A DNA stretch of 40,895 bases from assembly GCF_900187995.1 (NCBI RefSeq), contig NZ_FZNZ01000030.1, forward strand, positions 1 to 40,895, in the 5' to 3' direction. Source of the DNA: Prevotella jejuni (GTDB lineage Bacteria; Bacteroidota; Bacteroidia; Bacteroidales; Bacteroidaceae). Below the pieces are notes generated by a model, which worked only from the letters and a program-made list of their open reading frames with translations, searched no databases and was not told where the DNA came from. Every line of letters begins with the position of its first letter. Positions within the stretch are counted from its first letter, which is position 1. The position numbers and the translations under genes were made by a program. Below, one piece after another: positions 8,434 through 16,683 of the stretch.

Positions 8434-8520
8434 CTACGAGGCAGTGCCTCGTAGAACCGAAGAGCAGGCGACGAGAGTAGGGACAGCAGGGGTCGGAGGC
8501 TACGAGGCAGTGCCTCGTAG
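8434..8520. repeat. Duplicated near-perfect palindrome upstream of the sigma-factor promoter
   Basis: CTACGAGGCA, a central G, then TGCCTCGTAG occurs at 8434-8454 and again, identical, at 8500-8520. The start-to-start distance is 66 bp. Each copy is flanked by G-rich sequence and followed by GAAC(C/T)GAA. The arms are fully complementary over 10 bp. The copies lie 62 and 128 bp upstream of the sigma-factor -33 element and could be protein-binding sites or a small mobile hairpin element. Confidence 0.75.
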
Positions 8521-8643
8521 AACTGAACAGCTGGGGAGGGAGGAGGGGCCATCACCAGCAGGTGTGCTAATTATGCGAGCAGGAAATGTAAGTTTTTTTC
8601 GCTAACCAATCCCTTCTACAATCGAAGGGAAGCCGAGTTTGAT

Positions 8644-8746
8644 ACAAGAAGAGGCCCTTCTCCATTCGAGAACATGCCTTTCAACGTTCAAGAAGGGCGT
8701 CTTCTTCATGCAAGAAGGGCATATTCTCAAACGCTATACGTAATAT
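8644..8746. repeat. ~22-bp 'AAGAAGGGC' cluster ending in a shared 18-mer (family 3)
   Basis: Units such as GAGAACATGCCTTTCAACGT and CAAGAAGGGCGTCTTCTTCA follow at about 22-bp spacing. The cluster ends in AAACGCTATACGTAATAT at 8729-8746, which is found unchanged at 37442-37459 after the cluster there. This suggests a defined mobile or copied unit rather than chance low complexity. Confidence 0.6.
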
Positions 8747-8879
8747 GTTGATTTCAAAAACGTTACGTTGCCAATAACAGAGAATAACACACCCCTATTT
8801 AGAGGACGTTTAACTCAATAAGGTGTAATATTTTTTTATCACCATATTAACTCTCCTCTTTCACATACATCACACCCAT

Positions 8880-9806
8880 CTTTAGCAGTAACGCTCTGTG
8901 AACTCTGTATGCCGAAGGCCTTCTGTGGACTCGAAACTGTGCGCAAGATTGCTCCGTGAACTCTGTGCGCTCTGTGAGAGAAAAAACTCACCAGCGTGAG
9001 AGAAAAACCTCACCACGCCCCATGCAAGCAGCCCAATAGGGGTATCTCGGTAATCACTCCCCTTCCCTTCGGGGGAGGGGTTGGGGGAGGGGCCACCATC
9101 TTGTGGGCTCGAAACAGTACGCAAAAGGGTTCTGTAAGATCTGTGCGCTCTGTGAGAGAAAAACCTCCCCAGCGAGTTGTTTGTGTGTTGTATCATACAG
9201 TGGGAGCGTTCTATTTCTCACAGATTTACACAGATGAACAGAACACACAAAGGCCCACAGAGACATTAAGTCAACCGATTTCACAGAACCTTACAGCCAC
9301 CTTTAGCAGTAACGCTCTGTGGTATCTGTATGCCGGAGGCGTTCTGTGAGTTCGAAACTGTGCGCAAAAAGGTTCTGTTAAATCTGTGAGATCTGTGAGA
9401 GAAAAGACTCCCCAGAATAAGAGAAAGAACTAACCTGCGTGAGAGAAAAAAACTCTCCAGAATAAGAGAAAGAACTAACCAAGAACCGTGTTAGCAGCCC
9501 AATAGGGGTAACCTCACATACTAACTACCAGTTGGCCCCTCCCCCGTCCCCTCCCCCGAAGGGAAGGGGCGTGATCACCGAGATACCCCTATGGCTAATC
9601 ATCAACACCTAACAGCCAACATCCAACACCCTTCGTTAGCTGTAACGTTCTGTGATATCTGTATGCCGGAGGCGTTCTGTGAGATCGAAACAGTGCGCAA
9701 AAAAGTTCTGTTAAATCTGTGAGATCTGTGAGAGAAAAAACTCCCCAGAAAGAGAGAAAGAACTAACCAAGAACCGTACAAGCTGCCCAGTAAGGGTAAC
9801 CTCACA
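8880..9806. repeat. Intergenic mosaic of alternating family-1 and family-2 repeats
   Basis: No gene is visible here. Family-2 copies lie at about 8885-8990, 9098-9175, 9308-9412 and 9643-9746. Family-1 copies lie at about 9035-9093, an inverted pair at 9500-9592, and a fragment at 9787-9806. A third recurring piece at about 9215-9300 (TTACACAGATGAACAGAACA, then CCACAGAGACATTAAGTCAA) returns near 16090-16175 and in part near 16315-16350. A GAATAAGAGAAAGAACTAAC direct repeat lies around 9414-9480. Several frames stay open because of the repeats, but their translations repeat each other and lack gene character. Confidence 0.7.
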
Positions 9807-9832
9807 TACAAAAAATAAAAGGATTTTCCCTT

Positions 9833-10351
9833 TTACAACACCACCTTATCCGCTGCTTTCTTCAACGTAGCCAAGAAGTGCACTGCCTCCTCGTGTTGAT
9901 TTTCATGGAAGACATTGTTTTCGCCCACTTTGAGAACGATGTCGTTACCCTCTTCCCGCTGTATATGTAGTCGTCCACGGCGGTCGAGAACTATCGCTTT
10001 CACGTCGTCCATCAACAGATGTACCATGTCCTTCGCATGGTGATCATTATGTCGGATATTATAGAAAGGCGGGATAGCCAAGGCATGGATAGGTACGAGA
10101 TGCAGTTCATGGCTGTTATAGACCACGAGCACAGGCACATGACGACTAATGATGTTATAGTCGACACGTGTTGACAGGTATCGTTTATCCCGTATGTCAA
10201 TCTCTGGATAATCCTTTTCGATAAAGCGCATTGCCGCAGCAGCATACCGTCCCCTACTCTTTCTACCCACATAACGTGCGTAGAGCACCATTAGACAAAT
10301 GATAATAATTGCCACAACAGGGATTAGAAACATATATGTATCCATAATCAT
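9833..10351 (-). CDS. Hypothetical membrane-anchored protein
   Basis: I do not recognise a family. From the ATG at 10351 it encodes about 172 residues; the ATG at 10345 is equally possible, and a longer frame reaches 10399. Residues 1-30 form one hydrophobic segment (FLIPVVAIIIICLMVLYAR), followed by a basic stop-transfer stretch (RKSRGR), so the remainder is predicted cytoplasmic. The soluble part is rich in His (HALAIPPF, HNDHHAKDMVHLL) and ends with a helical stretch. It precedes nothing obviously co-transcribed: YfhO lies upstream on the same strand with a gap of about 450 bp containing a family-1 element at its distal end. Confidence 0.6.
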   Translation of the reverse strand: MIMDTYMFLIPVVAIIIICLMVLYARYVGRKSRGRYAAAAMRFIEKDYPEIDIRDKRYLSTRVDYNIISRHVPVLVVYNSHELHLVPIHALAIPPFYNIRHNDHHAKDMVHLLMDDVKAIVLDRRGRLHIQREEGNDIVLKVGENNVFHENQHEEAVHFLATLKKAADKVVL

Positions 10352-10807
10352 AAATGTGTTTATTTTGTTAACAGGCGTACTACTCATTGCAATCCCCACA
10401 AGGACACCATAGTACGCCCTATCTGTTTATTATCCTGACTCATCGTTACTCCTCTCCAAGGCGCAACTCATAACAGTGGACGCCACAGCCGATACAACCC
10501 ACAACAGGCCCTTGCAACACGTATCCACCTTATTTTATATATAGCCATCCACCCACATCAGTTCGCCACCCGACCGTAAGCTACAGGCCTATACCTTATC
10601 ATATATATAGCCGCAAAGCCTATGCTTGAGCCATCACGACATCAATCTACGCCCATCTCATCACCGACCACCGTTCACACCCACCCCTTCCAATCCTTAA
10701 GAGGACCTAAGGGGTATCTCGGTGATCACTCCCCTCCCTACAGGGGAGGGGACGGGGGAGGGGCCAGTTCTTGGGTGTTGGGGCACCCCCTTGGCTGTTG
10801 CTTGTTG
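10352..10807. other. Intergenic gap with one family-1 element
   Basis: No gene or RNA is recognisable. At 10710-10764 there is a family-1 element (GGGGTATCTCGGTGATCACT, a CCCCTCCC / GGGGAGGGG hairpin, then ACGGGGGAGGGGCC). It lies about 45 bp after the minus-strand stop of the YfhO gene and is followed by a short GTTGGGGCAC / GTTGCTTGTTG stretch. The same placement, just beyond a minus-strand stop codon, is seen at 4708-4763 and 17412-17468. Confidence 0.55.
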
Positions 10808-13312
10808 TTATTTCCCCCTCTTCTTCCACTCTACATACCCAGCGCCAGCGATGGCGAGGAGCAAGATCACGATAGCGATATAGGCGATTGTCTCAGTGGT
10901 AGAGATACTTGTTGGGTGGAAATCGAGCACCACAGTGTGTTTACCCGGCTTCACACTCACAGCACGGAGGATATAGTTTACACGTCCAATCTCGGCAGGT
11001 TGTCCATCGATAGTTGCCTTCCAACCCGGGTAGTAGACCTCAGAGAAGACTACCACACCGCCGTTGCGTGATGAAACAGTGTACTGCAGGTTGTTTGGTT
11101 CATACTTATCAAGCTTAACGAAGGCCGTTGAGTCGTTTGCCTTCGCCTGTCCTAACGCTGCTTCAAACTTCTTATCAGCAACCGCCTCATGGCGTACATC
11201 GATCTTACCAACCGCTGCATACTCCGCATTAGCATCGTCGACAAAGGTTAGTTTATCGACAAACCAACCGTTACCCTGTGCGTATGGGTTCAGTAGAGGA
11301 GCTGTTTGACCACCCTGCAAAGGTAAGATAAAGTACTTCGTGTTCAACATGTTCAGCACAGGGAAGGTCTTCACACCATCCACCGCACGCATGTTACCAC
11401 CCGTAGCAGCAATGGCCTGCATCGTCTTCTGCATCTCCGGAGCAATGTAAGCATCGATCATCTCTTGATAACGACGGAGCTTAGCAGGGTGATAACCACC
11501 GATACTCTTGTGGAAGTAAGAGGTCTCGTTCTCGTTAAAAGTATTCGAAGCAAAATTCAGTACACGATAGTCAAGGCTCTTGTCCTTATCTATCTCCGTG
11601 TCAGCAGCCGTTGGCTGTTGTGGCATATCACGTTCGCTCTTCGGTACAAACATCTCGTCATTGAGGTAGCGCTTGTCCACCTGCCACATATCCACAAGAC
11701 AAAGCACTAACAGAGCGGCCACCATATAGTCGGCACGGAGCTTCTTCATCTTATAAACGAAGAGCAGGGCAAAGCCGATGAGGATGATGACAACCGAACG
11801 CCAAGCGTCAGCGCTGACCATAGCCGCACGCATCGTAGAGATGTTAGAAAGGATAGTACCAGCCGTGTTAGCGTCCATTCCCTGCACACTACCAAGCATT
11901 TGGCGTTCCTGATCGCTCACAAACGGACCCATCATATCGGGGAACAAAGCCACTAAGAAGGCCACACCAGCTGTCAGAGCAAGGCTGATATAAGCATACT
12001 TCATCTTCTTTCCCAAGAGGTCGGGCTCGTCCACGAGGCGTTTCAACGTCAGGGCAGCCAAGAGAGGGATAGTAAATTCGGCAATGACAAGGATACTCGC
12101 CACCGTTCGGAACTTTGCATACATCGGTATATAGTCGAGGAAGAAGTTCGTGAAGCCCATGAAGTTATGTCCCCATGAGAGTAGGATAGACAGTACGGTG
12201 GCTGCCACAAGGGCCCATTTCGTAGCCCCCTTCACCAAGAAGAGGCCTAAGATGAAGAGGAAGAGGACGAACGCACCGACATAGACAGGGCCGCTCGTAC
12301 CCGGTTGTGTACCAAAGTATTGTGGGAAAGCATCGTAGAGTTGCGGTATCATCGACTGCACCTGTGGGTCAGCCTTAGCCATTGCCGTCTCGCTCTTACT
12401 AAGAGGAACACTCGCCCCGCCCTTTGCGTCGGGCACAAGTAAGGTCATTGTCTCATCAATACCGTAGCTCCATTGCGTGATATAGTCACGGTCTAAGCCC
12501 GAACTCGTCTGGTTGGCTCCATCGGCTTTCAGCAACTCGCTCTTGCCACGCATACTCTCTTTCTGATACTGCCAGGTGTGATAAAGGCTTGAGAGATTGA
12601 TTAATACACCAATCAAAGCAGCTACCGCCAACACGCCCGTAGCCTTAAGGAAGCCCATAAGCTGCTTCTGTCGAACAGCTTGAACAAGGTAGGCAATGAC
12701 CATAAAGAGTATGATGAACAGATAATAATAGGTCATCTGCACATGGTTAGCCTTCACCTCAAAGGCGGTGAAGATGGCTGTCACGATGAAACCAGACAGG
12801 TAACGCCCTCGATAAGCCAGTACTATACCCGCTATCATAGGCGGCAGATAGGCCAAAGCCATTACCTTCCAGAGGTGACCAGCAGCTATGATAATAAGGA
12901 AATAGGACGAGAAAGCCCACATGACACTGCCCAATGCGGCCAGAGACTGGCGGAAGTCGAAGGCTCTCAAGAGGATATAAAAACCCAAGAGATAGGCAAA
13001 GAGGAACCATACATTCTCTGGTAACCATAGGTGATAAGCGTTCATCACCTGCGACAAGCCGTCGGTCGACTGATAAGAAGGCGACATCTGATAGGTAGGC
13101 ATACCGCCGAAGATAGAGTTTGTCCAGCGTGTTGTCTCCCCTGTACGGTTCTGATACTCTGTCAATTCCTGCGCCGAGCCGACACCAGCTGAGGCGTCAT
13201 GGCGATAGAGAATCTTACCCTGAGTGACGGGAACAAAGAAGTATGCGAACGAGATGAGCGCAAACACCACCACTACCACTACATCGGGTAGATATCTTTT
13301 CCAAGTTTTCAT
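10808..13312 (-). CDS. YfhO-family multi-spanning membrane protein
   Basis: An 834-residue inner-membrane protein of the YfhO family, whose members resemble GT-C glycosyltransferases and are linked to modification of cell-envelope polymers. It starts with a membrane segment (VVVVVVFALISFAYFF), followed by a large loop containing QGKILYRHDASA and FGGMPTYQM, as in relatives. About a dozen hydrophobic segments follow up to about residue 560, then a soluble beta-rich C-terminal region (VVVFSEVYYPGWKATIDG), and a last membrane helix with a basic tail (EWKKRGK). Length is typical for the Bacteroidetes members. The substrate is not known from the sequence. It is transcribed divergently from mtnN. 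Confidence 0.8.
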   Translation of the reverse strand: MKTWKRYLPDVVVVVVFALISFAYFFVPVTQGKILYRHDASAGVGSAQELTEYQNRTGETTRWTNSIFGGMPTYQMSPSYQSTDGLSQVMNAYHLWLPENVWFLFAYLLGFYILLRAFDFRQSLAALGSVMWAFSSYFLIIIAAGHLWKVMALAYLPPMIAGIVLAYRGRYLSGFIVTAIFTAFEVKANHVQMTYYYLFIILFMVIAYLVQAVRQKQLMGFLKATGVLAVAALIGVLINLSSLYHTWQYQKESMRGKSELLKADGANQTSSGLDRDYITQWSYGIDETMTLLVPDAKGGASVPLSKSETAMAKADPQVQSMIPQLYDAFPQYFGTQPGTSGPVYVGAFVLFLFILGLFLVKGATKWALVAATVLSILLSWGHNFMGFTNFFLDYIPMYAKFRTVASILVIAEFTIPLLAALTLKRLVDEPDLLGKKMKYAYISLALTAGVAFLVALFPDMMGPFVSDQERQMLGSVQGMDANTAGTILSNISTMRAAMVSADAWRSVVIILIGFALLFVYKMKKLRADYMVAALLVLCLVDMWQVDKRYLNDEMFVPKSERDMPQQPTAADTEIDKDKSLDYRVLNFASNTFNENETSYFHKSIGGYHPAKLRRYQEMIDAYIAPEMQKTMQAIAATGGNMRAVDGVKTFPVLNMLNTKYFILPLQGGQTAPLLNPYAQGNGWFVDKLTFVDDANAEYAAVGKIDVRHEAVADKKFEAALGQAKANDSTAFVKLDKYEPNNLQYTVSSRNGGVVVFSEVYYPGWKATIDGQPAEIGRVNYILRAVSVKPGKHTVVLDFHPTSISTTETIAYIAIVILLLAIAGAGYVEWKKRGK

Positions 13313-13355
13313 TCTTATTTATTTTACTTTTGTCGGATGTACAAGATAATGTTTG

Positions 13356-13385
13356 CAAAGATACAAAAAACTAATAACTTACAAT
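13356..13385 (-). promoter_or_regulatory. Probable promoter of the YfhO-family gene
   Basis: On the minus strand TATCTTTG (13363-13356) fits the -7 consensus, with ATTG (13385-13382) about 18 bp upstream as a weak -33. The start would be near 13351, leaving a leader of about 38 nt. It is divergent from, and only about 45 bp away from, the mtnN -7 element. Confidence 0.55.
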
Positions 13386-13406
13386 ATTCAGCTTCTAACT
13401 TTTTCG

Positions 13407-13414
13407 TACCTTTG
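13407..13414 (+). promoter_or_regulatory. -7 element directly in front of the mtnN start codon
   Basis: TACCTTTG, a perfect TAnnTTTG match, ends only 4 bp before the mtnN ATG at 13419. In this promoter type transcription starts a few bases past the TTTG, so the mRNA would begin at or next to the ATG and be essentially leaderless. I see no good -33 TTTG at the expected position, around 13384. Confidence 0.55.
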
Positions 13415-13418
13415 CACT

Positions 13419-14135
13419 ATGAAAATAGGAATCATCGTTGCGATGGACAAAGAGTTCGAGCAACTTAAAGCTATTTTGGCTCATTCTCAGACGGAGCATT
13501 TCAATCATAAAGACTTCGTCTCAGGCCAGTTGGGAGAGAAGACTGTCATCCTTCAGCAGTGTGGTATTGGTAAGGTGAACGCAGCCATCGGTGCTGTCGA
13601 GATGATTAATCGCTTTCATCCCGACTTGATCATCTCCAGTGGCTGTGCTGGTGGGGCTGACACATCGTTAGAGGTGACTGATGTTGTGGTGGCGAAGGAG
13701 TGTGCCTACCACGATGCCTACTGTGGCGACGAGGTTGCCTACGGTCAGATTATCGGTATGCCATCACGCTTCAAGGCTCCTGTGAAGCTCATCGAACGGG
13801 CATTGTCACTGAACAGTCAGACCGACGGTGAGGGTCTTCACATCAAAGCCGGACTAACCGTAAGTGGCGAGTGGTTTGTCAACTCACGTGAGAAGATGCG
13901 TGAGATAATGGCGCATTTCCCTGAGGCAACGGCCGTCGACATGGAGAGTTGTGCCATTGCGCAGGTATGCCATATCTATCAGACACCGTTTGTCTCCTTC
14001 CGTGTCATCAGTGATGTACCGCTCAAAGACCATAAAGCCAGCCAGTACTACGACTTCTGGGAGCGTATCGCAAACGGTAGCTTCGAGGTTACAAGGCGCT
14101 TTGTAGAGGGGATTGAAGCAGGTGATGGGTGCTGA
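13419..14135 (+). CDS. mtnN: 5'-Methylthioadenosine/S-adenosylhomocysteine nucleosidase
   Basis: A 238-residue cytoplasmic enzyme (MTAN, Pfs) that cleaves adenine from methylthioadenosine and S-adenosylhomocysteine, supplying S-ribosylhomocysteine to LuxS. The start at 13419 is set by the conserved first strand MKIGIIVAM, and E12 (DKEFEQ) is the expected catalytic acid. The loop SSGCAGGAD, VDMES (M175/E176, ribose and purine contacts) and ISDVP with D199 as purine-protonating acid are all present. Length is normal for the family. Its frame is open 66 bp further upstream, but that extension has no family support and overlaps the promoter. luxS follows on the same strand after 256 bp of repeats, giving the complete AI-2 / SAH detoxification pair. 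Confidence 0.93.
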   Translation: MKIGIIVAMDKEFEQLKAILAHSQTEHFNHKDFVSGQLGEKTVILQQCGIGKVNAAIGAVEMINRFHPDLIISSGCAGGADTSLEVTDVVVAKECAYHDAYCGDEVAYGQIIGMPSRFKAPVKLIERALSLNSQTDGEGLHIKAGLTVSGEWFVNSREKMREIMAHFPEATAVDMESCAIAQVCHIYQTPFVSFRVISDVPLKDHKASQYYDFWERIANGSFEVTRRFVEGIEAGDGC

Positions 14136-14149
14136 GTGATGGGGTGTTA

Positions 14150-14356
14150 TTAGCCTTATTGGGCTTATTGGGCCTATTGGCCTTATTGGCCTTATTAGCT
14201 TTATTGGGTTATTGGCCCTATTTGCCCCATTGGCCTTATTAGCCCAATAGCCTTATTAGCCCTATTGGCCTTATTGGCCCTATTAGCCCCATCGGCCTTA
14301 TTAGCCCAATAGCCTTATTGGCCCTATTAGCCTCATTGGCCTTATTAGCCCAATAG
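14150..14356 (+). repeat. Low-complexity 'TTATTGGCC / TTATTAGCCC' array between mtnN and luxS
   Basis: Roughly twenty degenerate units of about 9 bp (TTATTGGCC, CTATTAGCC, TTATTGGGC) fill the gap. A longer motif, GGCCTTATTAGCCCAATAG, recurs at 14232, 14294 and 14338. Because both TATTGGGC and GCCCAATA forms occur, the transcript could fold into several alternative hairpins. All frames contain stops. It would sit in the mtnN-luxS message and might affect luxS expression. Confidence 0.8.
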
Positions 14357-14391
14357 CAACAATCAAATTAAGAATCAAAAAACAAAAGACA

Positions 14392-14880
14392 ATGAATAAA
14401 ATTCCTTCCTTCACCATCGACCACGAGCGACTGCTGCGTGGCATTTACGTAAGTCGTAAGGACGAGGTGGGCAACGAGACCGTTACTACCTTCGATATCC
14501 GAATGAAAGAACCAAACCGAGAACCAGTATTGCATGTCGGTGCTATCCATGCTATCGAACACTTGGCTGCCACCTTCCTACGCAACGATCCCGAGTGGAA
14601 AGACCGTGTTATCTACTGGGGACCAATGGGTTGCTTGACGGGTAACTACCTCATCCTTCGTGGTGACTTGGCCTCAAAAGATGTCGTAGACCTCATGCGT
14701 CGCACCTTCCAGTTCGTTGCCGACTTCGAAGGCGACATCCCTGGTGCTGCGCCACGCGACTGTGGTAACTACCTCCTCCACGACCTCCCCATGGCTAAAT
14801 GGGAGTCACGAAAATTCCTTACTGAGGTGCTCAATAATATAACTGACGCTAATCTCAATTATCCAGAGAAGGAGGAATAA
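14392..14880 (+). CDS. luxS: S-ribosylhomocysteine lyase (AI-2 synthesis)
   Basis: A 162-residue cytoplasmic metalloenzyme that converts S-ribosylhomocysteine into homocysteine and 4,5-dihydroxy-2,3-pentanedione, the precursor of autoinducer-2. The signature HAIEH gives metal ligands H53 and H57 with E56 as general base. [10 protein letters not shown] contains catalytic C81, and PRDCGNY supplies the third metal ligand, C124. Length and all key residues are normal, so the enzyme should be active. It follows mtnN, which makes its substrate. No separate promoter is visible in the repeat-filled gap, so an operon is likely. A GTTGAC repeat array starts right after the stop codon. Confidence 0.95.
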   Translation: MNKIPSFTIDHERLLRGIYVSRKDEVGNETVTTFDIRMKEPNREPVLHVGAIHAIEHLAATFLRNDPEWKDRVIYWGPMGCLTGNYLILRGDLASKDVVDLMRRTFQFVADFEGDIPGAAPRDCGNYLLHDLPMAKWESRKFLTEVLNNITDANLNYPEKEE

Positions 14881-14889
14881 GGATTGGAC

Positions 14890-15140
14890 TGGGTCAGTTG
14901 ACGAGTTGACGGTATCAGTTGACAAGTTGACAAGCAGACAAGTTGACGAGTTAATGGTGTCAGTTGGCGAGTTGACAGAGTCAGTTGACAAGTTTACAGG
15001 GTCAGTTGACAAGTTAACAAGCGGACAAGTTGACGAGTTGATGGTATCAGTTGACGACTTGACAGAGTCAGTTGACAAGTTAACAAGCGGACAAGTTGAC
15101 GAGTTGACTGGGTAGTAGACGAGTTAACAAGTTAATTGTT
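14890..15140. repeat. 'CAGTTGACAAGTTGAC' tandem array downstream of luxS
   Basis: TCAGTTGAC-type units occur at 14894, 14915, 14960, 14981, 15002, 15047 and 15068, with spacings of 21, 45, 21, 21, 45 and 21 bp. Between them run GACAAGTTAACAAGCGGACA and GACGAGTTGA variants. Related GAGTGAACAAGTAGACGAGT sequence occurs at 34655-34800. Both strands are open in places, but the translations (for example SVDKLTSGQVDEL) are purely repetitive with no gene context. Confidence 0.8.
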
Positions 15141-15189
15141 CAAACAGGAAAGGAGTTTACAAGTAAACGAGTGAACAAGCTGTTTCTAT

Positions 15190-15395
15190 GAAATAGCAGG
15201 CTATCAACACACCCGCTTCCGCCCCCCTTCCCTATCAAAGAGCAGGATATAAAAGGAAATAGCAGGCTATCAATACACCCACATCCGCCCCCCTTCCCTA
15301 TCAAAGAGCAGGATATAAAAGGAAGTAGCAGGCAATCAATACACCCACGTCCGCACATCTTCCAAGCCAAAGGATAGGGCGTAAAAAGTAGTAGC
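15190..15395. repeat. Three 66-bp tandem repeats
   Basis: Units begin near 15190, 15256 and 15322, a 66-bp period: AAATAGCAGGCTATCAACAC, ACCC, CCGCCCCCCTTCCCTATCAA, AGAGCAGGATATAAAAGG. The first two are almost identical and the third diverges in its second half. The reverse strand is open and gives repetitive translations; I do not call a gene. Confidence 0.85.
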
Positions 15396-15435
15396 GGACG
15401 AGGGGGAATGTAAATTCTTTTCACCCCCTCCTAAC

Positions 15436-15535
15436 GAACACATGCCTTTCATGCGTCAAGAACACGCCCTTCTCCCACCAAGAACATGCCCTTCTTGCTG
15501 CTTGAAGACGCCCCTCTTGCTGCTTATTAGGCCTC
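15436..15535. repeat. ~22-bp 'AAGAAGGGC' cluster (family 3), inverted orientation
   Basis: Units such as CAAGAACATGCCCTTCTTGC and TTGAAGACGCCCCTCTTGCT recur every 21-23 bp. Here the pyrimidine-rich strand is plus. The following stretch, 15536-15768, has no recognisable gene. Confidence 0.5.
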
Positions 15536-15768
15536 CTCTTCTTCCTCCACCACAACCCCCTGAATTCCTGTTAGTTGTAGATTCTATTCTCATTTATATC
15601 CCCCTCATCAATTAAGTGTTCTTCCATAGTAATTTGTCAGGGTTTTTCATAAAAACAAGAAAAGCACATGGGACTCTCTACCGACACAGTTAACACACAC
15701 AACAAGTCGTTAGGGGCCATCTCTCACAGATGACACAGAACAGTGGGAACACGCAGATAAGATACTAG

Positions 15769-16680
15769 CTCCCTCCCTCGTCCTCTCCCGCAAAGCGAAG
15801 GGGAGTGATTACCGAGATACCGCTATAAGAAAGAGCCTCACCCCCAACCCCTCTCCGAATGGCGAGGGGAGTAATCGCCGAGATGCCCCTATAAAAAGGA
15901 TGTAGGCTTCATTATGTTCTTTGTTGGCAGTCTTGTAGGGGTAACCTCACATACTACGCCCCTCCCTGCGGGGGAGGGGTTGGGGGAGGGGCCACCTCCT
16001 CATGGTCTCGAAACGTGCGCAAAAAGGCTCCGTGAACTCTGTGTGCTCTGTGAGAGAAAAAACTCTCCACTGCGAGTATCCAACAATCTTTCTCTCACAG
16101 AAAAACACAGATGAACAGAACACACAGCATTCCACAGAGACATTAAGTCAACCGATATCACAGAGCGTTACAGCTAATGTTAGTTGAAAGGCCTCTGTGA
16201 ACTCTGTATGCCGGAGGCCTTCTGTGGGCTCGAAACTGCACGCAAAAATGCTCAGTGAACTCTGTGCGCTCTGTGAGAGAAAAAACTCCCCAGCGAGTCT
16301 CAAAATGTTCTTTCTCTCACAGAAGAACACAGAAGAACAGAACACACAGCATTCAAAGCAAGTAGTGGCCCCTCCCCCTTCCCCTCCCCCAAAGGGAGGG
16401 GCGTGATCACCGAGATACCCCTATAAGAAGGACGAAGGCTTCATGTAGTCCCTTAAACATATCAACAATGGCTATAACGTTCTGTGACCTCTGTATGCCG
16501 GAGGCCTTCTGTGAGTTCGAAACTGTGCGCAAAAAGGTTCTGTTAATTCTGTGAGTTCTGTGAGAAAAAACCTCATCAGCGTGAGAGAAAGACCTCACCA
16601 CGCCCCATACAAGCAGCCCAATAGGGGTAACCTCACATACTACTCCCCTCGCCATTCGGAGAGGGGTTGGGGGTGAGGCC
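15769..16680. repeat. Second intergenic mosaic of family-1 and family-2 repeats
   Basis: Family-1 copies lie at about 15769-15826 and 15835-15894 (both reversed), 15935-15993 (forward), 16367-16423 (reversed) and 16623-16680 (forward, ending four bases before the HutD-like gene's stop codon). Family-2 copies lie at about 16000-16067, 16190-16290 and 16470-16575. The CACAGATGAACAGAACACAC piece lies at about 16090-16175 and partly at 16315-16350. Order and spacing resemble 8880-9806. No credible gene is present. Confidence 0.7.
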
Positions 16681-16683
16681 ACA

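Noticed and set aside
8882..9811. Several 'hypothetical protein' frames of 69-117 codons
   Set aside because: All are produced by family-1/family-2 repeats, and similar pseudo-peptides recur at 1336-1706 and 15914-16682.
13353..13418. 22-codon N-terminal extension of MtnN
   Set aside because: It overlaps the promoter, and the family N-terminus begins exactly at MKIGIIVAM.
14906..15115. 69-codon frame with repeated SVDKLTSGQVDEL units
   Set aside because: A perfectly periodic translation of the 21-bp array, open on both strands, with no start context and no fit to a known coiled-coil protein.
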